Shown: positions 39,219 through 48,066 of the stretch, piece by piece
Layout: every line of letters begins with the position of its first letter
Numbering within the stretch: the first letter of the stretch is position 1
NCBI RefSeq assembly: GCF_000720455.1
Contig: NZ_JOAK01000002.1
Location: 124,001 to 188,000 of the forward strand
DNA length: 64,000 nt
Direction: 5' to 3'
From: Streptomyces virginiae
Lineage (GTDB): Bacteria; Actinomycetota; Actinomycetes; Streptomycetales; Streptomycetaceae
The notes under the pieces: generated by a model
Seen by the model: the letters and a program-made list of their open reading frames with translations, nothing else
Told to the model about the DNA's origin: nothing
Database searches by the model: none
Translations under genes and position numbers: made by a program

Positions 39219-40102
39219 TGGGCGTCTACCACTGGGGGTCGCTGGCGGTGCAGGAGAGGGTCGGAGTGCGCGGCCCGGCCGAGCACGTCGGCCGCTCGAT
39301 CGGTACGGGCATCCGCGACGTCGCCGCGGCCTTCCTGGAACTCCAGCCGCACCTGGTCGTCGGGGCCGCGGACGGTGCCGGCCGGATGTGGGCCTCCCTG
39401 CTCACCGGCCCGCCCGGCTTCGTACGGGCCACCGGCCCGCACCGGATCGCCGTCGCCGCGGGGGTGCCGGCCGGGGACCCGCTCGCCGAGGCGCTGGCCA
39501 CGGACGGGACCCGGATCGGGACCATCGCGCTCGACCCTCGCACCCGGCGCCGGATGCGGCTGAACGGAACCCTCGCGGCGACGCCGCGGGGCTTCGCCGT
39601 CGAGGCCGAGCAGGTCTTCGCCAACTGCCCCAAGTACCTGCAGAAGCGTCAGCCGCTGGAACTGGTCGCGCAGGGGGCCGGCGTCGTGCGCCGCGGGGAC
39701 GCGCTGACCCCCGGCCAGGTGCGTGCCGTCCGGCGCGCCGACACCTTCTTCGTCGCCACCACGGCGGAGGCGGACGGGGCCGACGCCAGTCACCGCGGCG
39801 GCCTGCCGGGATTCGTGGAGGTGCTCTCCCCGGTCGAGCTGGCCTGGCCGGACTACGCGGGGAACGCGATGTTCCTGACCCTGGGGAACCTGACGGCCGA
39901 CCCGCGGGCCGGACTGCTCTTCCCCGACTGGGAGAGCGGGGCCGTCCTCCAGCTCAGCGGCCGGGCCCGGACGGAGTTCGCGGCCGACGGGGGCCGCCGC
40001 ACCCGCTTCCGGGTGGAATCGGTGGTGGAGGGTGTGCATCCGGGGCGGCTGCTGTGGAGCACCCCGGAGTACTCGCCTCACCTGGGCAGCACCACCAGGT
40101 AG
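39218..40102 (+). CDS. Pyridoxamine-5'-phosphate-oxidase-fold protein
   Basis: A 294-residue protein whose two halves resemble the flavin-binding PPOX split barrel (ATTAEADGADASHRGG, GNAMFLTLGNLTADPRAGLLFPDWESG, LQLSGRA). The second half carries the recognisable flavin-type signature; the first is a degenerate copy. Probably a flavin/F420-dependent reductase of unknown substrate. Coupled to the VOC gene and overlapping the convergent gene at 40078 by 25 bases at its 3' end. Confidence 0.82.
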   Translation: MGVYHWGSLAVQERVGVRGPAEHVGRSIGTGIRDVAAAFLELQPHLVVGAADGAGRMWASLLTGPPGFVRATGPHRIAVAAGVPAGDPLAEALATDGTRIGTIALDPRTRRRMRLNGTLAATPRGFAVEAEQVFANCPKYLQKRQPLELVAQGAGVVRRGDALTPGQVRAVRRADTFFVATTAEADGADASHRGGLPGFVEVLSPVELAWPDYAGNAMFLTLGNLTADPRAGLLFPDWESGAVLQLSGRARTEFAADGGRRTRFRVESVVEGVHPGRLLWSTPEYSPHLGSTTR

Positions 40103-41040
40103 GCGGCGGGTTCGCGGTCGTCGGCGGCCGTCAGCGCGGTCCGGATGACGGCGGCCTGCTGCTCGGGCCAGTCGCGGAGCTTGCGCGGGGTGACGTGGAC
40201 GACCGTCACCCCGAGCCGCTCCAGGGTCTCCCGCTTGCGTACGCACTCGGACCACTCCTCGTCCTCGCCCTGGCGCGGGGCGCGGGTGTCGATCTCCACC
40301 GCCACGGAGTGCTCGGGCCAGTACGCGTCGACCCCGCCCAGGTGCGGGCCGCCGGGGATCCGCAGGTCCACGTTCCACACGGGGTCGGGCAGCTCGTAGC
40401 CGCGTACGAGGTGGTACAGCCGGTCCTCGGCCATGGCCCGGCCCTCCGCGAGGAGGGACTCGACGGCGTCCACCACGTGCGGCCGGTTCAGCAGCCGGGC
40501 CACCGTCAGTTCCCGTACGATCGCGGCGGGTTCGCAGTGCCTGCTGCGGACGGCCTCGCTCAGCAGCCGGCGCACCGCGCCCGCGTCGGACAGCTGCGCG
40601 ACGGCGTCGGCCACGGCCCGGGCGACGGGCGCCACGGGCAGCCCGGTGACCTCCTGGGACCGGGGCGCGGTGCGCGCCCGCACGATCCGTACGTCGCCGG
40701 TCGACCGCAGCCGCCGGGTGCCCGGCACCAGCACGTCGATGTGCGACAGCGCGAGCAGCGGGGGCGCGGAGGCGAAGCGGTACAGGGCCAGCGCCGCCAG
40801 CCCGGTGATCATTGACTCGCCCCCGCCGCGCCGTCCCGCGTACAGCAGCGCGGCGTGCAACCGCTCCTCACTGGTCGCCGGCCCGGAGTGGAGCAGGAAC
40901 ACGCCGGGCAGGATCTGCCGCCACGGCCGCTCGGCGGCGTCGGAGGCGCTCACGCCGTGCTCGCGCAGCTGTGCGAGGGTCAGCACGCGGGGGCGGTTGC
41001 CGGTGAGGTGGGCGAGGGGGAGGGGTGCGTTGTGGTTCAT
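40078..41040 (-). CDS. AbiEi-like / DUF559-type protein
   Basis: A 320-residue protein. The N-terminal part resembles the winged-helix AbiEi antitoxin head (LTLAQLREHGVSASDAAERPWRQILPGVFLL); the C-terminal part resembles a DUF559/Vsr-like nuclease fold with VDAYWPEHSVAVEID and KRETLERLGVTVVHVT. No AbiEii toxin gene is adjacent, so this is a solitary relative, a common form in actinobacteria with no known function. The frame is closed by ATG at 41040; its 3' end overlaps the convergent PPOX gene. Confidence 0.75.
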   Translation of the reverse strand: MNHNAPLPLAHLTGNRPRVLTLAQLREHGVSASDAAERPWRQILPGVFLLHSGPATSEERLHAALLYAGRRGGGESMITGLAALALYRFASAPPLLALSHIDVLVPGTRRLRSTGDVRIVRARTAPRSQEVTGLPVAPVARAVADAVAQLSDAGAVRRLLSEAVRSRHCEPAAIVRELTVARLLNRPHVVDAVESLLAEGRAMAEDRLYHLVRGYELPDPVWNVDLRIPGGPHLGGVDAYWPEHSVAVEIDTRAPRQGEDEEWSECVRKRETLERLGVTVVHVTPRKLRDWPEQQAAVIRTALTAADDREPAAYLVVLPR

Positions 41041-41220
41041 GACGCGGTGATTCCCTCAGGCCATGGCCTTGCTAACCCCTGTTACACGCCTGTCGACAAA
41101 TGCGGACAAGCTGGGGCTAAAGTACGGGCGTTCGACTGCCGATGGGGTGCGCCCGTCTGGGTGACCGTGCGCGGCGCTGCTCCTCGCCCCGCCCTTTCTC
41201 CGTTTCCCGGTCGCTGCCCG

Positions 41221-41305
41221 GCCCGGTCCTCAACCGCCGGACGGGCTGGAAGATCCAGCCTCGCCGGCGTCTGAGGCGCGGGGTCCGGGGCGGAGCCCCC
41301 GGCAG
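41221..41305. repeat. Intergenic repeat/terminator element, copy 2
   Basis: Second copy of the element at 28237-28322: CCGCCGGACGGGCTGG...CCAGCCTCGCCGGCG followed by the near-identical GGGGTCCGGGGCGGAGCCCC block. Like copy 1 it sits just downstream of a pepN gene. The rest of the 277-base gap (41041-41220) holds the promoter of the AbiEi-like gene; I see no gene in it. Confidence 0.75.
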
Positions 41306-41317
41306 CGGCGCTGCGGG

Positions 41318-43876
41318 CTAGTTGCCCGCAGCCGCGTCGCAGGCCTGGGCGCGCAGGGCCCTGGCGAGGTCGTCGCGGGACTCCAGCACCAGGCGGCGCA
41401 GCGCGGGGGCGGCGTGCTCGTGCCCCGCCAGCCAGGCGTCCGTGGCGTCCAGCGTGGCGGCGTCGCCCTGGAGCGAGGGGTAGAGCCCCTTCACGACGTC
41501 CATCGCGATCTGGATCGACCGGTCCGTCCACACCCGCTCGATCACCTCGAAGTAGCGGCCCGCGTGAGCCGCCAGCAGGCCCCGCTGCGAGGGCTGCTGC
41601 ATGCCCGCGATCGTCGCCTCCACCAGTGCGTTGGACAGCGCGTCGGACTCGACGACCGCCGCCCACGCCTGGTCCTTCACCGCCTGCGAGGGGCGCGCCG
41701 CCAGGCACCGCACCTGGTGCCGCTTGCCCGACGCCGTGTCGTCGCGGGCCAGTTCGGCGGCGAGGACGCCCTCGTCCACCGCCCCGTGCGCGGCCAGCGG
41801 CAGCAGGAAGTCCCAGCGCAGCTCCTGGTCCACGTCCAGCCCGTCGATCCGCGCCGACCCCTCCAGCAGCCCCAGCAGCAGCTGGAAGTCGCCCTCCGTC
41901 GCCGCGCTCGCCGCGAAGAAGCGCGCCCAGGTCAGCTGGTGCTCCGACCCCGGCTCGGCCACCCGCAGTTCGTGCAGCGCGCCCGCCGCCAGGTCCCGGC
42001 CGCTCTGCTCGCGCCGGTCCGGGGCCGCGTAGTGGTTGACCGCCGTCTGCGTCTGCGCGTGCAGCATCTGCAGGACGCCGACGTCCGTCTCCCGGCCCGC
42101 GTGCGCCAGCACCAGCGAGACGAAGTCGCGCGCCGGCATCAGGCCGTCCCGCGTCAGGTTCCACAGCGCCGACCAGCTCAGCGCCCGCGCCAGCGGATCC
42201 GTCAGGTCGCCCAGGTGCGAGCGCAGCGTCGTCAGCGAGCCCTCGTCGAAGCGGATCTTGCAGTAGGTGAGGTCCTCGTCGTTGACCAGGACCAGGTCGG
42301 GCCGCTCCTGCCCGGCCAGCTCCCCGATCACCGACCGGGCGCCGGCGACGTCCGCCTCGGCCCGCGCGTAGCGGACCAGCGCGCCGTCCGGCTGCAGCCG
42401 GTACAGGCCGACGCCGACGCGGTGCGGCCGCAGCTCGTCGCCCTCCTGGACGACCGCCAGCTCGGTGATCCGCCCCGACGCGTCGTAGGTCACCACCGGG
42501 GTCAGCGCGTTCACGCCCGCCGTCTGCAGCCAGGCCCGCGACCACTCGGTCATGTCCCGGCCGGACACCTCGCCGAGCACCGACAGCAGGTCTCCCAGGG
42601 TGGTGTTCCCGTACGCGTTCGCCTTGAAGTAGCGGCGCGCGCCTTCCAGGAAGGCCTCCCGGCCGACGTAGGCGACCAGCTGCTTGAGCACCGAGGCGCC
42701 CTTGGCGTAGGTGATGCCGTCGAAGTTCAGCTTGGCGTCCTCCAGGTCACGGATGTCGGCCGTGATCGGGTGGGTGGACGGCAGCTGGTCGGCCCGGTAG
42801 GCCCACGACTTGCGTCGGTTGGCGAAGGTGATCCACGCCTGGTCGAAGCGGGTGGCCTCGACCAGCCCGAAGGAGCCCATGAAGTCGGCGAAGGACTCCT
42901 TCAGCCACAGGTCGTCCCACCACTTCATGGTGACCAGGTCGCCGAACCACATGTGCGCCATCTCGTGCAGGATGACGTTCGCGCGCGCCTCGTACGAGGC
43001 CTGCGTGACCTTGCCGCGGAAGATGTACTCCTCGCGGAAGGTCACCATCCCCGGGTTCTCCATGGCGCCCAGGTTGTACTCCGGCACGAAGGCCTGGTCG
43101 TACTTCCCGAAGGGGTAGGGGTAGTCGAAGATCTCGTGGAACAGGTCGAAGCCCTGCTTGGTGATGAGGAAGATGTCATCGGCGTCGAAGTGCTTCGCCA
43201 GCCCCTTGCGGCACATCGCGCCCAGCGGGACGGTCAGGTCCCCGCGGGTGTAGGTGTCCGTCACGTAGTGGTAGGGGCCCGCCACCACGCAGGTGATGTA
43301 CGTGGAGATCGGCGCCGTCTCGGCGAAGCGGCGGGTCTGCCCCTCGCGGGACTCCTCGGCGCCGTTGCTCCACACCTGCCAGCCCTCGGGCGCGGTCACC
43401 TCGAAGCGGTAGGGCGCCTTCAGGTCCGGCTGCTCGAAGTTCGCGTACACCCGCCGGGCGTCGGCCGGCTCGTACTGCGTGTAGAGGTAGACCTCGCCGT
43501 CCTCCGGGTCCACGAAGCGGTGCAGGCCCTCGCCCGTCCGGCTGTACGCGCAGTTCGCGTCCACCACCAGGACGTTCTCGGAGGCCAGGTCGTCCAGGGC
43601 GATGCGGGCCCCGTCGAAGACGGCGGCCACGTCCAGTGCCCGCCCGTTCAGGGTCACGGAGTTGACCGAAGGGGCGATCAGGTCCGCGAAGGTGGCGGCG
43701 CCGGGGACCGCGGCCCGGAAGCGGATCGTCGTCACCGAGCGGAAGGTCCGCGGGCCCTCTGCCGGCTCGGCCTCGTCCACCGCCGACCGGATGTCGAGGA
43801 CGACCTCGTACGCGTCGACGGACAGCAGCTCGGCCCGCTCGCGGGCCTCCTCGCGGGACAGATTCTCTCCGGGCAC
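41318..43876 (-). CDS. pepN: Aminopeptidase N paralogue (M1 family)
   Basis: An 852-residue M1 zinc aminopeptidase with the same layout as 28333-30924: exopeptidase motif GAMENPG, zinc site HEMAHMWFGDLVTMKWWDDLWLKE, and ERAP1-type C-domain. Zinc ligands and catalytic Glu are intact. The GTG at 43876 follows GAAGGAG by five bases, and the proteins begin alike (PGxNLxREEA), confirming both start choices. The divergence between copies suggests different peptide preference rather than a recent duplication. Confidence 0.93.
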   Translation of the reverse strand: MPGENLSREEARERAELLSVDAYEVVLDIRSAVDEAEPAEGPRTFRSVTTIRFRAAVPGAATFADLIAPSVNSVTLNGRALDVAAVFDGARIALDDLASENVLVVDANCAYSRTGEGLHRFVDPEDGEVYLYTQYEPADARRVYANFEQPDLKAPYRFEVTAPEGWQVWSNGAEESREGQTRRFAETAPISTYITCVVAGPYHYVTDTYTRGDLTVPLGAMCRKGLAKHFDADDIFLITKQGFDLFHEIFDYPYPFGKYDQAFVPEYNLGAMENPGMVTFREEYIFRGKVTQASYEARANVILHEMAHMWFGDLVTMKWWDDLWLKESFADFMGSFGLVEATRFDQAWITFANRRKSWAYRADQLPSTHPITADIRDLEDAKLNFDGITYAKGASVLKQLVAYVGREAFLEGARRYFKANAYGNTTLGDLLSVLGEVSGRDMTEWSRAWLQTAGVNALTPVVTYDASGRITELAVVQEGDELRPHRVGVGLYRLQPDGALVRYARAEADVAGARSVIGELAGQERPDLVLVNDEDLTYCKIRFDEGSLTTLRSHLGDLTDPLARALSWSALWNLTRDGLMPARDFVSLVLAHAGRETDVGVLQMLHAQTQTAVNHYAAPDRREQSGRDLAAGALHELRVAEPGSEHQLTWARFFAASAATEGDFQLLLGLLEGSARIDGLDVDQELRWDFLLPLAAHGAVDEGVLAAELARDDTASGKRHQVRCLAARPSQAVKDQAWAAVVESDALSNALVEATIAGMQQPSQRGLLAAHAGRYFEVIERVWTDRSIQIAMDVVKGLYPSLQGDAATLDATDAWLAGHEHAAPALRRLVLESRDDLARALRAQACDAAAGN

Positions 43877-44015
43877 CTGCACTCCTTCGTGCGTGATCGC
43901 GTTCTTGGGTCGAATCCTCGCACGAGGGGAATGCGTGCGACGGCGTCCTGGTTGGCCACGGAGGACATGCGCCGTTGATGCCTTTTTCCGCCTGAGACCG
44001 ACACCGAGGAGAGAC

Positions 44016-44666
44016 ATGACCGAGACCCAGGTGCGCGAGAAGACCCCGGTCGACTTCTGGTTCGACCCGCTCTGCCCTTGGGCCTGGATGACGTCCCGTT
44101 GGATGCTGGAGGTCGAGAAGGTCCGCGACGTCGAGGTGCGCTGGCACGTGATGAGCCTCGCCGTGCTGAACGAGAACAAGCTCGACGAGCTGCCCGAGGT
44201 CTACCGCGAGCTGCTCGGCCCCAAGGGCTGGGCTCCCGTGCGCGTGGTGATAGCGGCCCAGCAGAAGCACGGCGACGAGGTCACCGGCAAGCTCTACACC
44301 GCGCTCGGCACCCGCATCCACAACGAGGACAAGGGCCCGACCCGCGAGGTCATCGCCGAGGCGCTGGCCGAGGTCGGCCTGCCGGCCGAGCTGATCGCGT
44401 ACGCCGACTCCGACGAGTACGACGAGGTGCTGCGCGCCTCCCACAACAACGGCATCGACCGGGTCGGCCAGGAGGTCGGCACCCCGGTGATCTCCGTTCC
44501 GGGCGCGGACGGCGAGGGCGACGTCGCCTTCTTCGGCCCGGTCGTCACCCCGACCCCGCGCGGCGAGGCCGCGGCCCGGCTGTGGGACGGCACCCTGCTC
44601 GTCGCCGCCACCCCCGGCTTCTACGAGATCAAGCGGACCCGCACCAAGGGCCCGTCCTTCGAGTAG
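44016..44666 (+). CDS. Mycothiol-dependent nitroreductase-like DsbA-family protein
   Basis: A 216-residue thioredoxin-fold protein of the DsbA/FrnE type, with active-site CPWAW at about residues 19-23 and the cis-Pro loop GTPVI near residue 160. It resembles mycobacterial Rv2466c, which uses mycothiol to reduce its disulfide. Expected role: cytoplasmic thiol-disulfide or nitro-group reduction in oxidative stress, fitting the adjacent superoxide dismutase. The ATG at 44016 follows GAGGAGAG. Confidence 0.85.
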   Translation: MTETQVREKTPVDFWFDPLCPWAWMTSRWMLEVEKVRDVEVRWHVMSLAVLNENKLDELPEVYRELLGPKGWAPVRVVIAAQQKHGDEVTGKLYTALGTRIHNEDKGPTREVIAEALAEVGLPAELIAYADSDEYDEVLRASHNNGIDRVGQEVGTPVISVPGADGEGDVAFFGPVVTPTPRGEAAARLWDGTLLVAATPGFYEIKRTRTKGPSFE

Positions 44667-44689
44667 TCCGCAGGCCCGCACCTGACACA

Positions 44690-44726
44690 GAAGACCCCCG
44701 TGAGTCACGTCCTCACGGGGGTCTTC
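44690..44726 (+). terminator. Terminator after nitroreductase-like gene
   Basis: Perfect 15-bp arms (GAAGACCCCCGTGAG and complement) around a seven-base loop, 24 bases after the stop. Confidence 0.9.
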
Positions 44727-44792
44727 TGCTGGACGCGCCCGCCGGTGAAGGTTGAGAAGACGATCACGAGGCGGACGGGCTCTGGGGTGTGA

Positions 44793-45449
44793 TCAGCCCT
44801 TGACGGGGATCAGCAGCGGGGTGTTCGCCTTGGCGTCGGCGTAGCGCCGGGACACGTCCTGCCAGTTGACGACGTTCCACATCGCCTCGATGAAGTCCAC
44901 CTTCTGGTTCTTGTACTGCAGGTAGAAGGCGTGCTCCCAGGCGTCGAAGACCAGGATCGGGGTGCTGGCCACGCCCACGTTGCCCTGGTGGTCGTAGACC
45001 TGCTCGACGACCAGGCGGCCGCTGACGGGCTCGTACGCGAGCACGCCCCAGCCGGAGCCCTGGGTGGCGGAGGAGGCGAAGGTGAGCTGCTTCTTGAACT
45101 TCGCGAAGGAGCCGAAGGACTCGGTGATCGCGTCGGCCAGGTCGCCCAGGCCGTCGGCCGCGGTGGGCTCGCCGCCGCCCTCGCCGGTCTTCGGGCTCGC
45201 CATGTTGTGCCAGTAGATGCTGTGCAGGATGTGACCGGAGAGGTGGAACGCGAGGTTCTTCTCCAGGCCGTTGAGCGCGCCCCAGTTCTCCTTGTCGCGC
45301 GCCTCCGCCAGCTGCTCCAGCGTGTTGTTGGCGCCCGTGACATAGGCCGCGTGGTGCTTGTCGTGGTGCAGCTCGATGATCTGCGGGTTGATCACCGGCT
45401 CCAGCGCCGCGTAGTCGTACGGAAGCTCAGGAAGCGTGTAGATGGCCAT
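44793..45449 (-). CDS. sodF: Superoxide dismutase, Fe/Mn family
   Basis: A 218-residue cytoplasmic enzyme dismuting superoxide. Metal ligands are visible: His in [11 protein letters not shown] (about 28), His in [11 protein letters not shown] (about 76-80), and Asp/His in [11 protein letters not shown] (about 169-173). Length is usual. Streptomyces normally has this Fe-type enzyme repressed by nickel when the Ni-SOD is made; the upstream TTGC-rich palindrome fits such control. Gln in TQGSGWGVL is the Fe/Mn-SOD family position. The ATG at 45449 is used. Confidence 0.95.
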   Translation of the reverse strand: MAIYTLPELPYDYAALEPVINPQIIELHHDKHHAAYVTGANNTLEQLAEARDKENWGALNGLEKNLAFHLSGHILHSIYWHNMASPKTGEGGGEPTAADGLGDLADAITESFGSFAKFKKQLTFASSATQGSGWGVLAYEPVSGRLVVEQVYDHQGNVGVASTPILVFDAWEHAFYLQYKNQKVDFIEAMWNVVNWQDVSRRYADAKANTPLLIPVKG

Positions 45450-45483
45450 GCGTGTTATCCGGTCCCCTCAGCGTGCCAATCGC

Positions 45484-45503
45484 TAATTGCAATTAATGCG
45501 CAA
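45484..45503 (-). promoter_or_regulatory. Candidate Nur-type operator upstream of SOD
   Basis: On the minus strand TTGC, seven bases, then TTGCAA within the palindrome TAATTGCAATTA. A/T-rich and 35-54 bases upstream of the start. Streptomyces Fe-SOD genes are controlled by the nickel repressor Nur; the match here is by inspection only. Confidence 0.4.
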
Positions 45504-45557
45504 CTGCACGCTAGCAGCATCTATTCCACCTCACACGTAAGGGTCACCTCTGTGAAA

Positions 45558-45597
45558 CGCAGGTGGGCCCCGTGCGTTCGCACGGGGCCCACCTGCG
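45558..45597 (-). terminator. Terminator after APC permease
   Basis: Nineteen-base complementary arms (CGCAGGTGGGCCCCGTGCG and its complement) with a TT centre, 12 bases past the permease stop. Confidence 0.88.
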
Positions 45598-45609
45598 GTC
45601 GAGGGGCTG

Positions 45610-47013
45610 TCAGCGGGCGGCGGCCGCCGTCCGGCGCTGCATCACGTACCCGGTCACGGCGAGGGCTGCGGTGAGCCCGCCGGTGAAGATCACCTGCACC
45701 CGTGTGTCCTCGCCCAGCGCCATCAGCACCAGGACCGCGGCCACCCCGGCCAGCGCCACCCAGGTCAGGTAAGGGAAGCCCCACATCCGCACGACGAGCT
45801 TCCCGGGCTCCTCGCGCTCCAGTCGGCGGCGCAGCACGAACTGCGAGACGGCGATGAAGCCCCAGACGATCAGGATGACCCCGCCGACCATGTTCAGCAG
45901 CCAGGCGAACAGGGTGTCCGGGTACCAGTACGACAGCAGCACGGTGACGAAGCCGAAGCCGGAGGAGGCGAGCACCGCGCGGCGCGGCACCCGGCCGGTG
46001 ACCTTGCCCAGCGCCTTCGGGCCCTGGCCGCGGGAGACGAGGGAGTAGGCCATGCGCGAGGAGCCGTAGATGTTGGCGTTCATCGCGGACAGCAGGGCGA
46101 TCAGGATGACCACGTTCATGATCTCGCCGGCCGCCGGGATGCCCAGGTGGTCCAGGGTGGCCGCGTAAGGGCCGTCCTCCGTCACCTTCGGGTCGTTCCA
46201 CGGCAGCAGGGTGACGATGACGAGCATGGAGCCGACGTAGACGACGGCGATGCGCCACATGGTGGTCTTCACGGCCTTGGCCACGCCCTTGACCGGGTCC
46301 TCCGACTCGGCCGCCGCGATGGTGACCGTCTCCAGGCCGCCGTACGCGACGACCGAGGCCAGCAGCCCGACCAGCAGTCCGTCCACGCCGTTCGGCAGGA
46401 AGCCGCCGTCGTGGAGCAGGTTGGCGGTGCCGGGCGCGCCGGTGCCGGGCAGCAGGCCGAGGACGGCCAGCACGCCCAGCCCCAGGAAGAGGCCGATGGC
46501 GCCGATCTTGAGGGCGGAGAACCAGAACTCGAACTCGCCGAAGTTCGAGACGGCGGCCAGGTTGGAGCCGCAGAACAGCGCCATGAAGACCAGCACCCAC
46601 ATCCAGGACGGGGTGCCCGGGAACCAGCCCGTCATGATGTGCGCCGCGCCGATGGCCTCGATGGCCACGCCCACGCACAGCAGCGTCCAGAACATCCAGC
46701 CGGCGGTGAACCCGGCCCACGGGCCGATCGCCCGCTCGGCGTGCACGGAGAAGGAGCCGGAGGCGGGGTTGGCGGCGGACATCTCGCCGAGCATCCGCAT
46801 CACGAACATCACCAGCAGTCCGGACGCGGCGTAGGCGAGCACGATCGAGGGGCCCGCGGCCGCGATGCCCGCCCCGGAGCCGACGAAGAGTCCGGCGCCG
46901 ATGACACCGCCGAGGGCGATCATCGAGAGGTGGCGCTGCTTGAGTCCGTTGCCGAGCGGGGATCCGGAGTCGGTCTGCGGTGCTTCGGGGGGTGTCAGGG
47001 TGCTCTGGCTCAT
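45610..47013 (-). CDS. APC-family amino-acid permease (GabP/AnsP type)
   Basis: A 467-residue transporter with twelve predicted helices. Helix 1 carries the APC signature GGVIGAGLFVGSG; the conserved FWFSALKIGAI and GSSRMAYSLVSRGQGP segments identify the AAT subgroup (GABA, Asn, aromatic and basic amino acids). It imports amino acids by proton symport. The ATG at 47013 starts the frame. Two GTCCG-N5-CGGAC palindromes 22 bases apart lie 61-98 bases upstream. Confidence 0.93.
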   Translation of the reverse strand: MSQSTLTPPEAPQTDSGSPLGNGLKQRHLSMIALGGVIGAGLFVGSGAGIAAAGPSIVLAYAASGLLVMFVMRMLGEMSAANPASGSFSVHAERAIGPWAGFTAGWMFWTLLCVGVAIEAIGAAHIMTGWFPGTPSWMWVLVFMALFCGSNLAAVSNFGEFEFWFSALKIGAIGLFLGLGVLAVLGLLPGTGAPGTANLLHDGGFLPNGVDGLLVGLLASVVAYGGLETVTIAAAESEDPVKGVAKAVKTTMWRIAVVYVGSMLVIVTLLPWNDPKVTEDGPYAATLDHLGIPAAGEIMNVVILIALLSAMNANIYGSSRMAYSLVSRGQGPKALGKVTGRVPRRAVLASSGFGFVTVLLSYWYPDTLFAWLLNMVGGVILIVWGFIAVSQFVLRRRLEREEPGKLVVRMWGFPYLTWVALAGVAAVLVLMALGEDTRVQVIFTGGLTAALAVTGYVMQRRTAAAAR

Positions 47014-47073
47014 TGCGGGTGTGCCTGTCCGGTTGTACGGGGGGACGTGATGAGGTGCCCCAGTCTCACCCCT

Positions 47074-47110
47074 GTCCGATCTTCGGATGGTCGGCGTCCG
47101 GTATTCGGAC
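47074..47110. promoter_or_regulatory. Paired GTCCG-N5-CGGA(C/T) palindromes
   Basis: GTCCG-ATCTT-CGGAT (47074-47088) and GTCCG-GTATT-CGGAC (47096-47110), centres 22 bases apart, close to two helical turns. They sit between the divergent permease and SDR genes and resemble sites upstream of asd and the M28 gene. Confidence 0.55.
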
Positions 47111-47193
47111 AGTCGAATGACCGGCCGTGATCACCCCCGTACGCTGCCGACAGGACGCGGACGACGCGGCGACAGGAGACGGGGGACGACCGA

Positions 47194-47976
47194 ATGGACC
47201 ACGGTGTAAGGGAATTGGCCGCCACGGGGCGGGGGGTGCTCGTCACCGGGGCCTCCCGGGGGATCGGACGGGCCGTCGCCACCGCCTTCGCCGAGCAGGG
47301 GGACCGGGTCGCGGTGCACTGCACGGCCCGGCATGCGGACGCCGAGCGCACCCTCGCCGACCTCCCCGGAGAGGGCCACGTCCTCGTCGTCGGAGACCTC
47401 GGCGACCCGGCCCGCGTGGAAGCCCTCGCCGCCGAGACCGAGGAGGCGCTCGGCGGCATCGACGTCCTCGTGAACAACGCCGCCGTGATGCTCGCGCACC
47501 CGCTGCCCACCACCTCGTACGCCGACTGGCAGGAGGCCTGGCGGCAGACGGCCGCCGTCAACCTCTTCGCCCCGGCCAACCTCACCCACTGCGTCGCCCG
47601 CCGCATGATCGACGGCCGGAGGGAGGGCCGCGTCGTCAACATCGGCTCGCGCGGGGCGTTCCGGGGCGAGCCCGACCACCCCGCCTACGGTGCCACCAAG
47701 GCGGCCCTGCACGCGCTCGGCCAGTCCCTCGCCGTCTCCCTGGCCCCGCACGGCATCGCCGTGGCCTCCGTGGCGCCCGGTTTCGTGGCCACCGAACGGG
47801 TCGCCGGGCGGCTCGAAGGGGAGGAGGGCGAGCGGATCCGGGCGCAGAGCCCCTTCGGCCGGGTCGGCACGCCGCAGGAGGTCGCCGCCGCCGTGCTGCA
47901 CCTGGCCTCGCCCGCGGCGCGCTGGAGCTCGGGCACCGTGCTCGACGTCAACGGAGCCTCCTACCTGCGCACCTGA
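47194..47976 (+). CDS. SDR-family NAD(P)-dependent oxidoreductase
   Basis: A 260-residue classical short-chain dehydrogenase. The Rossmann motif TGASRGIG (18-25), NNAA, catalytic Ser in IGSRG, and YGATK with the active Tyr/Lys are visible; the C-terminus ends in the usual dimer strand GTVLDVNGASYLRT. Substrate unknown. The ATG at 47194 has GGAG upstream at a long spacing. It may share control with the divergent permease. Confidence 0.9.
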   Translation: MDHGVRELAATGRGVLVTGASRGIGRAVATAFAEQGDRVAVHCTARHADAERTLADLPGEGHVLVVGDLGDPARVEALAAETEEALGGIDVLVNNAAVMLAHPLPTTSYADWQEAWRQTAAVNLFAPANLTHCVARRMIDGRREGRVVNIGSRGAFRGEPDHPAYGATKAALHALGQSLAVSLAPHGIAVASVAPGFVATERVAGRLEGEEGERIRAQSPFGRVGTPQEVAAAVLHLASPAARWSSGTVLDVNGASYLRT

Positions 47977-47979
47977 CGG

Positions 47980-48016
47980 GCGAAGGCCCCCGCGCCGGGT
48001 GCGCGGGGGCCTTCGC
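47980..48016. terminator. Terminator after SDR
   Basis: Perfect 16-bp arms (GCGAAGGCCCCCGCGC and complement) around CGGGT, four bases past the SDR stop; may also serve the converging permease. Confidence 0.9.
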
Positions 48017-48066
48017 GTGGGGCCAGGGGCCCGGGCCGAGGACAGCGGCCGTGGACCGGCGGGCGG

